DNA of 64,000 nt, taken from positions 3,100,001-3,164,000 of the forward strand of contig NZ_CP038228.1 in the NCBI RefSeq assembly GCF_006838285.1. Reading direction: 5' to 3'. The stretch is from Xanthomonas translucens pv. cerealis (GTDB lineage: Bacteria; Pseudomonadota; Gammaproteobacteria; Xanthomonadales; Xanthomonadaceae). The notes below the pieces were generated by a model that worked only from the letters and a program-made list of their open reading frames with translations, made no database searches and had not been told where the DNA came from. The translations under genes were made by a program, and so were the position numbers. Numbering within the stretch: position 1 is the stretch's first letter; each line of letters begins with the position of its first letter. This document shows positions 7,465-18,351 of this stretch, one piece after another.

Positions 7465-8718
7465 TCAGCCATACACCGGATACTTCCGGCACTGCGCAGT
7501 CACCGCCTCGCGTACGCGGGCGATCACCGCGGCGTCGGCCGGGGCGTCGAGCACGTCGGCGATCCAGTTGGCCAGGTCGATGCTGTCCTGCTCCAGGTAG
7601 CCGCGGGTGGTGATGGCCGGGGTGCCCAGGCGCAGGCCCGAGGTCACGAACGGCGAGCGCGGGTCGTTGGGCACCGCGTTCTTGTTGACGGTGATGTGGG
7701 CCTTGCCGAGCGCGGCTTCCGCGTCCTTGCCGGACACCTCCTTGCCGATCATGTCCACCAGCATCAGGTGGTTCTCGGTGCCGCCGGAGACGATCTTGTA
7801 GCCGCGCGCGATCAGCGTGTTGGCCATCGCCTGCGCGTTCTTCACCACCTGCTGCTGGTAGGTCTTGAACTCCGGCTCCAGCGCTTCCTTGAACGCCACC
7901 GCCTTGGCCGCGATCACGTGCATCAGCGGGCCGCCCTGGATGCCCGGGAACACGATCGACTGCAGCTTCTTGACCAGCTCCTCGCTCGCGCCCTTGGCCA
8001 GGATGATGCCGCCGCGCGGGCCGCGCAGGGTCTTGTGGGTGGTCGAGGTGACCACGTGCGCATGTTCCAGCGGACTCGGATACACGCCGGCGGCGACCAG
8101 CCCGGCCACGTGCGCCATGTCCACGAACAGCACCGCGCCGACCCGGTCGGCGATGGCGCGGAAGCGCGCCCAGTCGATCTTCTGCGAATACGCGGAGAAG
8201 CCGGCCACGACCATCTTCGGCGTGTGCTCCAGCGCCAGCCGCTCGACTTCGTCGTAATCGATCAGGCCCTGCGCGTCCACGCCGTACTGCACCGCGTTGA
8301 ACAGCTTGCCGGACACGTTGACCTTGGCGCCGTGGGTCAGGTGGCCGCCGTGGGCCAGCGACATGCCCAGGATGGTGTCGCCGGGCTGCAGCAGCGCCAG
8401 GTACACCGCCTGGTTGGCCTGCGAACCGGAATGCGGCTGTACGTTGGCATAGTCCGCACCGAACAGCTGCTTGACCCGGTCGATCGCCAGCTGCTCGGCG
8501 ATGTCGACGAATTCGCAACCGCCGTAGTAACGCTTGCCCGGGTAGCCCTCGGCGTACTTGTTGGTCAGCTGGCTGCCCTGGGCTTCCATCACCAGCGGGC
8601 TGCAGTAGTTCTCGCTGGCGATCAGTTCGACATGGTCTTCCTGGCGGCTGGCTTCGGCGGCGATGGCCTGGGCCAGTTCGGGATCGTAGGTTTCGATGCG
8701 GGCGGCACGCGGGAACAT
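7465..8718 (-). CDS. glyA: serine hydroxymethyltransferase
   Basis: 417 aa, the standard length. This PLP enzyme interconverts serine and glycine with tetrahydrofolate. Family segments visible are [21 protein letters not shown] (about 29-49), [11 protein letters not shown] (about 55-65), the catalytic-lysine region [21 protein letters not shown] (about 222-242), and [13 protein letters not shown] near residue 363. The start chosen is [12 protein letters not shown] at 8718. An ATG 12 codons upstream is less likely. It precedes nrdR on the same strand. Confidence 0.98.
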   Translation of the reverse strand: MFPRAARIETYDPELAQAIAAEASRQEDHVELIASENYCSPLVMEAQGSQLTNKYAEGYPGKRYYGGCEFVDIAEQLAIDRVKQLFGADYANVQPHSGSQANQAVYLALLQPGDTILGMSLAHGGHLTHGAKVNVSGKLFNAVQYGVDAQGLIDYDEVERLALEHTPKMVVAGFSAYSQKIDWARFRAIADRVGAVLFVDMAHVAGLVAAGVYPSPLEHAHVVTSTTHKTLRGPRGGIILAKGASEELVKKLQSIVFPGIQGGPLMHVIAAKAVAFKEALEPEFKTYQQQVVKNAQAMANTLIARGYKIVSGGTENHLMLVDMIGKEVSGKDAEAALGKAHITVNKNAVPNDPRSPFVTSGLRLGTPAITTRGYLEQDSIDLANWIADVLDAPADAAVIARVREAVTAQCRKYPVYG

Positions 8719-8821
8719 CGGGTCTCCGGGGGCATGGACACAAGGCGGGCGCATAGTTTAGAGCTTGTTGCACCCTTTGAGGCGAGATCCATTGGCCGGA
8801 GTCGGAAGGAGGGTCCACACC

Positions 8822-8884
8822 GGCAGGCCCGACAGGCCTGCCGCCAACGCAGGCGCAGCCGCAGGCCAGCGCCGCGGCTGCGCC
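8822..8884 (-). terminator. two consecutive hairpins after the TonB-dependent receptor gene
   Basis: Directly after the receptor stop codon, an 11-bp perfect stem pairs 8852-8862 with 8874-8884. A second, 8-bp stem pairs 8822-8829 with 8835-8842 (GGCAGGCC / GGCCTGCC). Neither has a strong U-tract, but their position between the receptor and glyA suggests transcript termination or 3'-end protection. Confidence 0.55.
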
Positions 8885-8889
8885 GTGCG

Positions 8890-11205
8890 TTACAGCGCGA
8901 GCGATCCGCCCAGGGTCACCATGAGCGTGCGGTCCTGGAGCGGCTGCCAGGCCGCCGCCGCGGCCGTGGTGTCCAGCGCCGTGGTCGCCGCGTACATCAG
9001 CGCCTTGCGGTTGCTCAGGTTGAACACGTTGACCTTCAGGTACGGCTTCTTCAGGCCGCCGAAGTCCTGGAAGTTGTAGCCGCCGTTAAGGTTAACGGTG
9101 GCGAAGCCACCCGCGTCCGAGCCGCCTTCGTTGAGGAATGTGCCCCATATCCTGCTCTGCGCGTTGACGCTCAGGCTGGCCCACAGCGCACGGCCGGTGA
9201 CGTTGAGCGCGACATAGCCGACGTTCTTCGGTGCATTGACCAGGGTCTTGCCATCGGTCGCGTAGAGCGTGCCGCCGAGCGCGACATCGCTCTTCATCTC
9301 GCTCTTGTTGTACGCGTAGGAGGCATACAGCGACCAGAGGTCGTCGACCTTGTAGCTCAACTCGGTGTTGACGCCACGCATCTGCACGCTGCCCAACTGG
9401 TAGTAGACCGGCGCGCGGGTTACCGGATCGGCGCCGCTGAATTGCTTGTGCGCGAAGTTGGTCGCATACAGATCCAGCACCGTGCTCAGCTTGTCGCCGT
9501 AGTAGCGCCAGCCCAGATCGGCGGTCAGCGACTGCTCGGGTTCGGCATCGCGGATCGACGGCCGCGTACCGATGGCATCGGCGTAGGCAGCGTTCCAGAA
9601 GTCGTACAGCGCCGAGGTGTTGATCGGTGCGCGGTAAGCCTTGCCGACGCCGAGGAAGAACTGGTTCTGCTCGTCGCGCTGGAACTTGAGGCCCACCGTC
9701 GGGGTAAACTTCTTGTAGGTACCGGCGCCGGAGGCGTACAGCGTGCTGTTGTCCGGCGTGGTCAGGTCGATGCCCCGGTCCGCGCCCGGCCAGGTCGCAT
9801 ACCAGCCCTTGCGGCGCACCCAGGTGTAGGCGCCGCCAACGGTCAGCGTCCACTGATCGTCGGGCGTCCAGGTATTGGTGGCGAAGACGCGGTAGGTGGG
9901 CGTGGTCGAGTAGAGGCGATAGGCGACCTGCGGGCTGCCGTTGGCGTTTTTGTAGTAGTAGCGGCTGTCATGGCCCCAGAGGTCGGCGGGGTTGCCCTGC
10001 GGGTCGGCCGGCAGGAAGACGTTGGCGCTCTGCTCGCGCGGGCGCTCGGCCAGCGCGCCGTACTCCAGACTGTCGTTCATGCCGAAGTCCTGCTTGAACT
10101 TGACATGGAGGCCCGGCCGGAAGGTGTCGAAGGTGTAGAACACATAGGTCTTGGCGTAGCCGTAGCCACCACCGCCGTAGCCGTAGACGAAGTACGGCAC
10201 GACCGACAGGTGCAGGCTGTCGCTCAGGGTGAACTCGCCGTCCAGGCTGGCGGTCCAGCTACGGAACGGGTTGACCCGCGTGCCGACCCAGTCGCTGGGA
10301 TCGGCCGATTTGTCGGCCGCGACATAGCCGAAGTCGTAGCCGTTGGCCGCGATCTGCGCCTTGGTCAGGTTGCGGTAGTTGTTCGTGACCTTGCGGTTGT
10401 ACTGCACCGAACCGGTGATCGCATCGCCCTCGTCCAGCGTCCACTCCGACTTGGCGTCGATCTTGGTCACCGTGGACTGGCCGTCGCCGCGCCACTGGTC
10501 GGCCTGATTGTTCGAATAGGAGACCCACGAACGCACCGGGCCGGTGTCGCCGGTGTTGTAGCGCAGGAAGGTGCGCGTGTAGCGGTTGCTGCCGAAGCTC
10601 TGGCTCAGGTCCAGGCCGGCCTCTGCGGTCGGGTCGACGGTCACCCAGGCGATGTTGCCGCCGGCTGCGCCGATCACCGGCGAGGTCACGCCGGGATAGC
10701 CCTGCTCGACGGTGATGTCGCCCATGTTCTCGGTGTCGCCGTACTCGGTGGCGTAGATCGTGTAGTCGCCCGAGTCGTTGATCGGCACGCCGTTGACGGT
10801 CACCCCGACCTCGTCGGCGGGGAAGCCGCGCACGGTGAAGTTGCCGTCGTTCAGGCCGCTCACGTCGTTGGTGGCCGAGAGCGCGCCGGGGATGCTGGAC
10901 AGCATCTGGATGAAGTTGGCGCCGGGCGCGGCCTTGAGGATGGCTTCGCGGCCGATGGTGGACACCGCTTTGGGCGCGTACTGCACCTGCATGTTGCCGC
11001 CGCCCAGCGACAGCGAGTTGCCCATCACGTTGACCGCGTCGAGCTGTCGCGCGCGCTCGGTGGCGTTGGAGTTGGTGGTGTTGGAGGTCGTGGCGACGCT
11101 GCTGCGCTGACCGGCGTCGGTGCCGCCGGCGTCCTGGGCGAAGCCGGCGCCGACGATCGCGTACAACGCGGTCGTCACGGCAAGGGAAAGGAAGGCTTTG
11201 TTCAT
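8890..11205 (-). CDS. TonB-dependent outer-membrane receptor
   Basis: 771 aa. It has an N-terminal signal peptide (MNKAFLSLAVTTALYAIVGAGFAQ) and a TonB-box-like LDAVNVMG near residue 45. The plug domain is about 60-180: DGNFTVRGFPADEVGVTVNG is the classic plug strand. A 22-strand barrel rich in aromatic turn residues follows. It moves a scarce ligand across the outer membrane using TonB-ExbBD energy. The plug's lack of siderophore-specific features and its isolation leave the substrate unknown. The start is the ATG at 11205, supported by the signal peptide. The longer upstream extension has no export signal. Two hairpins follow the stop. Confidence 0.9.
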   Translation of the reverse strand: MNKAFLSLAVTTALYAIVGAGFAQDAGGTDAGQRSSVATTSNTTNSNATERARQLDAVNVMGNSLSLGGGNMQVQYAPKAVSTIGREAILKAAPGANFIQMLSSIPGALSATNDVSGLNDGNFTVRGFPADEVGVTVNGVPINDSGDYTIYATEYGDTENMGDITVEQGYPGVTSPVIGAAGGNIAWVTVDPTAEAGLDLSQSFGSNRYTRTFLRYNTGDTGPVRSWVSYSNNQADQWRGDGQSTVTKIDAKSEWTLDEGDAITGSVQYNRKVTNNYRNLTKAQIAANGYDFGYVAADKSADPSDWVGTRVNPFRSWTASLDGEFTLSDSLHLSVVPYFVYGYGGGGYGYAKTYVFYTFDTFRPGLHVKFKQDFGMNDSLEYGALAERPREQSANVFLPADPQGNPADLWGHDSRYYYKNANGSPQVAYRLYSTTPTYRVFATNTWTPDDQWTLTVGGAYTWVRRKGWYATWPGADRGIDLTTPDNSTLYASGAGTYKKFTPTVGLKFQRDEQNQFFLGVGKAYRAPINTSALYDFWNAAYADAIGTRPSIRDAEPEQSLTADLGWRYYGDKLSTVLDLYATNFAHKQFSGADPVTRAPVYYQLGSVQMRGVNTELSYKVDDLWSLYASYAYNKSEMKSDVALGGTLYATDGKTLVNAPKNVGYVALNVTGRALWASLSVNAQSRIWGTFLNEGGSDAGGFATVNLNGGYNFQDFGGLKKPYLKVNVFNLSNRKALMYAATTALDTTAAAAAWQPLQDRTLMVTLGGSLAL

Positions 11206-11937
11206 GGGGGAGGTTACCTGTGTGGGGGGAGCTATCGAACCGATACATCGCCGCGCCAATCGCGCTCGGCCGGGGCGAGATGAGCAGGCGCACCCTCCGC
11301 ACCTCGGAACGTGGCACATCGATGGTGCGCACCACGGTCTGACGCCGTTCGCACAGGCCGGGCGCGTTTGGCGGGCTGCAGAACAGGATGTCGCCATCGC
11401 CGGTGCCGCAGTCGAGACAGGTGTCCAACGTCATTTGCTCGACTCGGTGATCAACGAAGGGGCCGGCCGCGCCGCCACGGCGAGTCCGTCGCACGGCGGA
11501 AAGCCGGTCTGGCGAAACGCCATCGGTCGCGCGCCCGACTCGCCAAGTGGCCTGCCACGTAACCGCTGCAGAGCAGCAGCATAGATTTCTCGCGCGGAAC
11601 TTACAGACTCGCAAGTCGTTGCAGGTCACGCTTCTGTCAGTTGGACGAATTTTCAGTACAGCGAGGCGCCGTTATGTGTCTCATGACAGACGCAGGATCC
11701 GTCACTGGAACAGCAGCACGAACGCCATGCCTTAGCGGTTGCCCGCTTCCAGCTCGCGCAACCACCAGGCCGGGGGAGCGGGCTCGTCCCCATCGGCGCA
11801 GATCAGATGGAACGACGCGATTCCCTTTCATATGGGTCTGAACATCTTGGCGCGCGACAGGCCGCTCCGCACCGTCTCAAAGGACACACCGCGTTCTGGG
11901 CCCGGCCCGGCGCAGGGTCGAGGGCGAACCAAAACGC
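11206..11937. other. gene-free stretch upstream of the TonB-dependent receptor
   Basis: About 730 bp with no convincing reading frame on either strand. It must contain the receptor promoter near 11206-11400 (minus strand), but I could not pick a sigma-70 pair with confidence. Composition is slightly less GC-rich around 11580-11720. Confidence 0.5.
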
Positions 11938-11963
11938 AGACGGCCTCCCGGAGGAGGCCGTCT
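11938..11963 (-). terminator. intrinsic terminator of the RcnB-like gene
   Basis: AGACGGCCTCC pairs perfectly with GGAGGCCGTCT around a 4-nt loop, 20 bp after the stop codon of the RcnB-like gene. On the minus strand the stem is followed by GCGTTTTGG, giving a short U-run. A good intrinsic terminator. Confidence 0.8.
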
Positions 11964-11982
11964 GGCGGTGCCGCGGCAGGGT

Positions 11983-12477
11983 TCAGCGGCCGCTGAGCAC
12001 CAGGTCAGCGATGATGCCGCTGGCGATGGTCACCATCAACAGATTGCCGGCATCGTCGCGTACCCACCGGTAGCCGTAGGGCGGGCGCCGGACCTGATAG
12101 CGGTCGTAATCGTAGACCACGTCGTTCGGCCCGTGGTAGCGCTGGCCGCGCGCCCAGCGCGGCGGGCCCGGGCGGTAGTAAACGACATCCGGCCCGCTGC
12201 GGTAGCCGTCGCGATAGCCGCGATCGTAGGCGCGACGGGCGTCGCGGCGGTCGCGGTCGCGGTCGCGCCAGTACCGCTCGCGATCGGCGTCGCGGTAGCC
12301 GCGGTCGTACCAGTCGCGGTCCGCGCGCGGGCCGGGACCCGGCGGCGGCGGGGGCGGCCCCGGCGGGCCCCAGCCCGGCCCGGGGCCTGGAGGACCCCAG
12401 GCGAATGCGGGCGGCGCCATGAAACCCAGCGCCAACGCGGACGAGAGGGCAAGGGTGGCAAAACGTTTAGCGTTCAT
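11983..12477 (-). CDS. RcnB-family periplasmic protein
   Basis: 164 aa. A signal peptide (to about residue 26, ending in PAFA) is followed by a Gly/Pro-rich low-complexity stretch (about 27-50). Next comes a highly charged Arg/Asp/Tyr segment with DRGYRDADRERYWRDRDRDR. The C-terminal RcnB-like domain reads GPNDVVYDYDRYQVRRPPYGYRWVRDD, then a short hydrophobic end (LLMVTIASGIIADLVL). RcnB of E. coli is a periplasmic protein tied to nickel/cobalt homeostasis, and CigR-type relatives are envelope proteins. The metal role is not evident here, as there is no His-rich stretch. It stands alone with its own terminator and starts with ATG at 12477. Confidence 0.82.
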   Translation of the reverse strand: MNAKRFATLALSSALALGFMAPPAFAWGPPGPGPGWGPPGPPPPPPGPGPRADRDWYDRGYRDADRERYWRDRDRDRRDARRAYDRGYRDGYRSGPDVVYYRPGPPRWARGQRYHGPNDVVYDYDRYQVRRPPYGYRWVRDDAGNLLMVTIASGIIADLVLSGR

Positions 12478-12870
12478 GGCAACTCCGTCACGTGATGTGG
12501 CGATTGCATTTAGGCCGCTAGCGTCTGAACCGCTTCCTGCTGGAATCGGTTACGTATTCAGCTTTCCGGATCGGGCTAAGAAGGCGTTCATCCACCGGCC
12601 GTTGCCTGCCTGCGCGTGCAGGTGCAACAGCGCCGCCCACGCCCGCAGCGGCGGCGGCCTGGCCGCGATGCACGCGGCGCTGGACAGCGAGTGGCTAGCG
12701 ATGCTGTTGCTGGTGATCTGCGCGTCGCTCTGTCTGCGGCGGCAACGCCGCGCGGGGGCACAGGCGCAGGCGGCAACCCGGGACCTGCCGCCTGCCGCCG
12801 AGTAGCGCGCCACCGCGCGGGCGGCATCCGGCGCAGCGCCGGCGCGGCAGATTGCCGGCGGCCGTCCGGC

Positions 12871-12876
12871 TATAAT
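12871..12876 (+). promoter_or_regulatory. -10 hexamer TATAAT upstream of ettA
   Basis: A perfect TATAAT stands 65 bp before the ettA start codon. The -35 region is poor: TTGCCG at 12852 would give a 13-bp spacer. The remainder of the 12478-12940 spacer shows no gene that I would support. Confidence 0.5.
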
Positions 12877-12940
12877 CCGGCATCCCTTTCGACGCCTTCC
12901 GGCCGCCGGCCGGCGGGCGCCCTGCGCCTTTGGAGCCCCC

Positions 12941-14602
<1,662 letters not shown>

Positions 14603-14632
14603 GCGAGCGCGGAACACGCGAATGTTCCTTGC

Positions 14633-14658
14633 CACGGCCCGCCTGACAGCGGGCCGTG
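14633..14658 (+). terminator. terminator-like hairpin after ettA
   Basis: CACGGCCCGC and GCGGGCCGTG form a perfect 10-bp stem with a 6-nt loop, 31 bp after the ettA stop. The following TGCATTTCGG is only weakly U-rich. Confidence 0.7.
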
Positions 14659-14713
14659 TGCATTTCGGATAGTGCTTCGGCTCGGATCCCCTCACCTCAG
14701 CCGCCTAGACGCC

Positions 14714-14734
14714 TGTGGGAGCCTCGCTCCCACA
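14714..14734. repeat. short REP-like hairpin (TGTGGGAGC type)
   Basis: TGTGGGAGC at 14714-14722 and GCTCCCACA at 14726-14734 form a 9-bp stem. It is a minimal copy of the GTGGGAGCG element seen in full at 42027-42096. It lies between the convergent ettA and def genes. Confidence 0.65.
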
Positions 14735-14762
14735 AAGGGCATCGCCTGGCATTGGACCCGGC

Positions 14763-15278
14763 CTACAGCTCGTAGGACAGCACGTCCTCGAAGCCGAACT
14801 TGCCGAAGTCGCGGATCCGCGACGGGTACAGCCGGCCAATTAGATGATCGTGCTCGTGCTGCACCACGCGCGCATGGAAGCCTTCGGCCTCGCACACCAC
14901 CGCGTTGCCGTCCGGGTCCAAGCCGCGGTATCGGATCTGCCGGTAGCGCGGAATCACCGCGCGCAGCCCGGGAATGGACAGGCAGCCTTCCCAGCCGTCC
15001 TCCAGTTCGTCCGACAGCGGCTCGATCTGCACGTTGGCCAGCGCAGTACGCGGCACCGGCGGCGCATCGGGATAGCGCGCATTGCTGTCGAAGCCGAACA
15101 CCATCAGCTGCAGGTCCACCGCGATCTGCGGCGCGGCCAGGCCGACGCCGCGTGCGGCGTCCATGGTCTCGAACATGTCGGCGACCAGCGCGTGCAGCTC
15201 CGCGCTGCCGAAAGTATCGACCGGCTGTGCGATGCGCAGCAGGCGCTGGTCGCCCATGCGGATGATGTCGCGGATCAT
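14763..15278 (-). CDS. def: peptide deformylase
   Basis: 171 aa. It removes the formyl group from the N-terminal methionine of new proteins. The three diagnostic motifs are intact: GVGLAAPQ (about 44-51), EGCLSIPG with the metal-binding Cys (about 96-103), and QHEHDHLIG with the HExxH metal site (about 139-147). The start is the ATG at 15278. It is not next to fmt or topA, so this is a stand-alone, possibly second, deformylase. It is transcribed divergently from the DUF4434 gene. Confidence 0.96.
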   Translation of the reverse strand: MIRDIIRMGDQRLLRIAQPVDTFGSAELHALVADMFETMDAARGVGLAAPQIAVDLQLMVFGFDSNARYPDAPPVPRTALANVQIEPLSDELEDGWEGCLSIPGLRAVIPRYRQIRYRGLDPDGNAVVCEAEGFHARVVQHEHDHLIGRLYPSRIRDFGKFGFEDVLSYEL

Positions 15279-15665
15279 TCCCTGCTCCTGTGGCCGAATG
15301 CTGCGCCGATTATCCGCCGACTGGCGCGCGCTTGCAGCCTGGTCGCGTCAGCGCAACCTAGCGTGTTCCCGGCTGCCGATGGGGTTGCGGCCGAAGTCCC
15401 CCTACAGTGCACCCAGCCGGCCATTCGCAAGTCCTGTGCAGCAGCGGTTGCCGGTGGTGGTGTCGGCCGCCATGTGGCGGCACTTCCTGGCCGGTATGCT
15501 TGGCGCCTCATCGAGCGGGACTGAAGGCCGGCGCCGCGTACCACTGCGAAACCCATCTGCGGCGGCGCTTTTGCGGCGACCGGCGCCGCATCGCGCATGC
15601 GGCGCGACGCGATGTTTCGTGGCGATGCTGTAGAACAACGCCCTGGACTCCGCTGCGCGAAGGCA
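15279..15665. other. divergent promoter region between def and the DUF4434 gene
   Basis: 387 bp with no supported gene. It must carry promoters for both flanking genes. I could not identify convincing -35/-10 pairs or an operator. Confidence 0.5.
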
Positions 15666-16682
15666 ATGAACAACGATCGCCCTGGATCCTCTTTCTTCTC
15701 GCCCAGCCGGCGCGATCTGCTGCGCCTGGCCGTGCTGGCCCCCGCGGCGTTCGGACTGGGCATGCTGCCGGGCTGTTCCAAGCCGCCGCGTTTCGATGGC
15801 AGTTTCATCCAGCCGTGGCGCAGCCACCTGGACCTGGGCGCGCAGGACTGGCAACGGCATATGGCGCTCGCCCAGCGCATGGGCTGCCGGCAGATCGTGG
15901 TGCAGTGGGCCGGACTGTACGGCAGCGACAGCGATGCGGACTGGAATCTGCCGGACAGCACGCTGCAACTGATCTTCTCCACCGCGGCCGCCGCCGGCCT
16001 GCGGGTACGCATCGGCCTGCCCTACCACAGCGGTTGGTGGAAGGCGCTGCAGGCGCCGGAGCTGGCCACGCTGGATGCGTTCCTGGCGCTGACCCTGGAC
16101 AACGCCCGCGTCTATCTGCAGACCGCGCCATGGAGCAGGCAGGCCAACTTCGACGGCTGGTACCTGCCGTACGAACTGGAACAGTTCCACTGGGCGCAGG
16201 ACGAACGGCAGCAGCGCCTGTGCACATGGCTTGCCGCACTGTGCGCTGCGGCCAGCGCCGGCACGGAACAGGTCACCGCGATCTCCACCTATTTCAGCCG
16301 GCTGCAGACCAGCGGTTCGCTGCCGCAGCTGTGGCGCCGCATTCTCGATCAGGTGCCACTGCGGCCGATGGTGCAGGACGGCGTCGGCGTGGCCGGGCTG
16401 GACAACCTGGACGGAGTGAATCCGCTGCTGGCGTCGCTGCGCGCGCGCCAGGTCGCCTTCGACGTGGTGGTCGAACTGTTCGAGGAATTGGCCAGCCCGG
16501 CCGCCGACGGCAGCCACTTCCAGGCGCAGACCGCCGATGCCGCACGCATCCAGCAGCAGCTGGCGTGGGCGCAGCGCAGCGGCGCCGCCGGCATCTTCGC
16601 GTTCGCGCTGGATCCGTGGCTGTCGCAGGACTCGCCGCGCGCGCAGGCGTTGCGCCGGCAGTGGCACGCCGGGCGCCAATAG
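15666..16682 (+). CDS. DUF4434-family lipoprotein (predicted TIM-barrel, carbohydrate-related)
   Basis: 338 aa from the ATG at 15666. The N-terminus SRRDLLRLAVLAPAAFGLG is a twin-arginine-like export signal that ends in a lipobox (MLPGC), so the protein should be a lipid-anchored envelope protein. The body opens with FDGSFIQPWRSH and MGCRQIVVQWAGLYGSD, typical of the DUF4434 domain, which is structurally akin to glycoside-hydrolase TIM barrels. Acidic residues at strand ends (YLPYELEQFHWA; VVVELFEEL) could be catalytic, but this is inference. It lies tail-to-tail with the polysaccharide locus at 16.7-27.7 kb, which fits a role in glycan handling. Confidence 0.75.
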   Translation: MNNDRPGSSFFSPSRRDLLRLAVLAPAAFGLGMLPGCSKPPRFDGSFIQPWRSHLDLGAQDWQRHMALAQRMGCRQIVVQWAGLYGSDSDADWNLPDSTLQLIFSTAAAAGLRVRIGLPYHSGWWKALQAPELATLDAFLALTLDNARVYLQTAPWSRQANFDGWYLPYELEQFHWAQDERQQRLCTWLAALCAAASAGTEQVTAISTYFSRLQTSGSLPQLWRRILDQVPLRPMVQDGVGVAGLDNLDGVNPLLASLRARQVAFDVVVELFEELASPAADGSHFQAQTADAARIQQQLAWAQRSGAAGIFAFALDPWLSQDSPRAQALRRQWHAGRQ

Positions 16683-16700
16683 CCGCCCGGCGCGCGCCTG

Positions 16701-17820
16701 CTACAGGGCGCGGCCGATGATGTCGCGCAGGATCTCGCTGGTGCCGCCGAAGATGCGCAGCGCGCGCGTCGGCCCAGGCGCGGCCGATACCGTATTCGCT
16801 GCTGTAGCCGTACCCGCCGTGCAGTTGCAGCAGCGCCTCCAGCACCTGGCCCTGGATCTCGGTGGCGTTGAGCTTGGTCATCGCCGCGGTGGTCGCATGC
16901 AGCCGGTCCTGCATGTGCGCATCCAGGCACTGGTCGAGGACACTGCGCAGCATCGCCAGCCGCGATGCCGCATCGGCCAGCACGAAGCGGGTGTTCTGGT
17001 GGTCGATCACGTAGCGGCCGAACGCCTTGCGTTGACGCACGTAGGCCAGGGTTTCGTCCAGCATGCCTTCGGCCGAGGCCGCGGCGCGCAGCGCGATCGC
17101 CAGGCGTTCGGCGGCCAGTTGTTCGCCGAGGTAGTCGAAGCCGCGCTGTTCCTCGCCGAGCAGGCACCGCCACGTCCTGGAAGAACAGCTCGCTGGTGTC
17201 CTGTGCGTGCTGGCCGATCTTGGCCATCGGCGCGCCACGGGTGACGCCGGGCAGCGCGGTTTCGACGCAGAACAGGCTCAAGCCGCGCGCGCCCAGTTCC
17301 GGCGCCACGGTCGCCACCACCACCGCCACGTCGGCGTTGCTGCAGTTGCTGATCCAGGTCTTCTGGCCGCTGAGCAGGTAGTGCTCGCCGTGGCGCAGGG
17401 CGCGGGTGCGGATCGCCTTGAGGTCGCTGCCGGCGCCGGGCTCGGTCATCGCGATCGCGCCGATCGCCTCGCCGCGCGCCATCTTCGGCAACCAGGCGTC
17501 GCGCAGCGCATCGCTGCCGTACTGCATCATGTACGGCGCGACCATGTCCGAATGGATCGAGAAGCCGATACCGAGAAAATTGGCCCGCGCCAGTTCCTCG
17601 ATCACGCAGGCGGCATGCCCGGCGTCGCCGCCCAGGCCGTAGGGTTCGTGCAGCTGGCAATTGAGCAGGCCGGCCGCGCCGGCCGCACGCCACAGCACGC
17701 GCGGGGTGATGCCGTCGCGCTCCACTGTGCGTAGTGCGGGGCGATCTGGCTGTCGATGAAACGCCGCACCTGGGCGCGGAACAGCGTGTGGTCTTCGCGG
17801 AACACGGGGCGCTCGCGCAT
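16701..17820 (-). pseudogene. acyl-CoA dehydrogenase, disrupted by three frameshifts
   Basis: Acyl-CoA dehydrogenase sequence runs through three frames. It starts at 17820 (MRERPVFREDHTLFRAQVRRF). At about 17723 a G missing from TGGGAG shifts the frame before RDGITPRVLWRAAGAAGLL. At about 17163-17170 the frame shifts again between FFQDVAVPA and CLLGEEQRGFDYL, best explained by loss of about 11 nt. At about 16770, in a GCGCGCGC run, the frame shifts before LRIFGGTSEILRDIIGRAL and the TAG at 16701. FAD and substrate motifs (AMTEPGAGSDLKAIRTRA, LSGQKTWISN) are otherwise well kept. It lies 3 bp after the AlgF-like gene in the same operon. No functional protein is expected. One or two indels could be base-calling errors. 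Confidence 0.88.
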
Positions 17821-17823
17821 GGC

Positions 17824-18351
17824 TCAGCGGCCGACCGGATCGGTGCCGCTGAGCTGGCCCTGCAGCACCGGCGCATTGCCGCTGCCGCTCAGGAACAGGC
17901 TGTAGTGGTCGCCGGGCTGCAGCGCCAGCGGCGCGCTGTCCTTGCTGCCGCACGCGGCGACCAGGCGCGCCTTGACCGGGTTGATCGCACGCGCGCTGCT
18001 GGCGCCCGCGGCGACGGCCGGGTCCAGCACCAGCGTGGTGAAGCTGCCGGCGGCGATCTGCGCCTGCGCGCGGGCCGTGCCGGCCACGCGCACGGCGAAC
18101 GGCTTGCCGCCTTCGACGATGGCGTAGCGGGTGGCGCGGGTGGCCGGGCCGATGCACTGTGCGGCGCCGTTGCCGATGCCGACCTTGAGCGCGGCATTGC
18201 CCGGGTTGAGCACGCGCACGAACGCCGCGCCGGCCGGCGGGCGCGCGGCGTACAGCTGCGCGAGGCGGCCTTCCGCGGCGCTCTGTTGGGCGCTGGCGGC
18301 CAGTGGCGCGAGCGCGGTGGCGGCACGCATTGCGAGCATCAATTTCATCAT
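17824..18351 (-). CDS. AlgF-like periplasmic protein of a polysaccharide acylation module
   Basis: 175 aa. A signal peptide (about 1-22) is followed by LAQLYAARPPAGAAFVRVLNPGNAALKVGIG, the opening pattern of AlgF/WssG proteins. Those work with an MBOAT (AlgI) and SGNH proteins (AlgJ/AlgX) in O-acetylating alginate or cellulose in the periplasm. A beta-rich body with GSFTTLVLDPAVAAG and LQPGDHYSLFLSG supports this. It overlaps the upstream adenylating-enzyme remnant as ATGA. The gene looks intact although every other identified member of its module is broken, and no MBOAT gene is present, so it is probably an orphan. The AlgF assignment rests on the opening motif and context and is moderate. 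Confidence 0.62.
   Translation of the reverse strand: MMKLMLAMRAATALAPLAASAQQSAAEGRLAQLYAARPPAGAAFVRVLNPGNAALKVGIGNGAAQCIGPATRATRYAIVEGGKPFAVRVAGTARAQAQIAAGSFTTLVLDPAVAAGASSARAINPVKARLVAACGSKDSAPLALQPGDHYSLFLSGSGNAPVLQGQLSGTDPVGR

Noticed and set aside
7402..11283. A plus-strand frame of nearly 1300 codons across glyA and the TonB-dependent receptor
   Set aside because: Its sequence is the complement of conserved protein genes; no domain can be recognised in it.
11313..11330. The 18-mer GGCACATCGATGGTGCGC is almost repeated at 63039-63056 (17 of 18), in front of or near outer-membrane genes
   Set aside because: In a GC-rich 64-kb window a few such near matches are expected by chance, and the second copy lies downstream, not upstream, of its barrel gene.
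12419..12805. Plus-strand frame between the RcnB-like gene and ettA, ending in a hydrophobic stretch
   Set aside because: It starts antisense to the RcnB-like gene and shows no conserved sequence; one hydrophobic segment is not enough.
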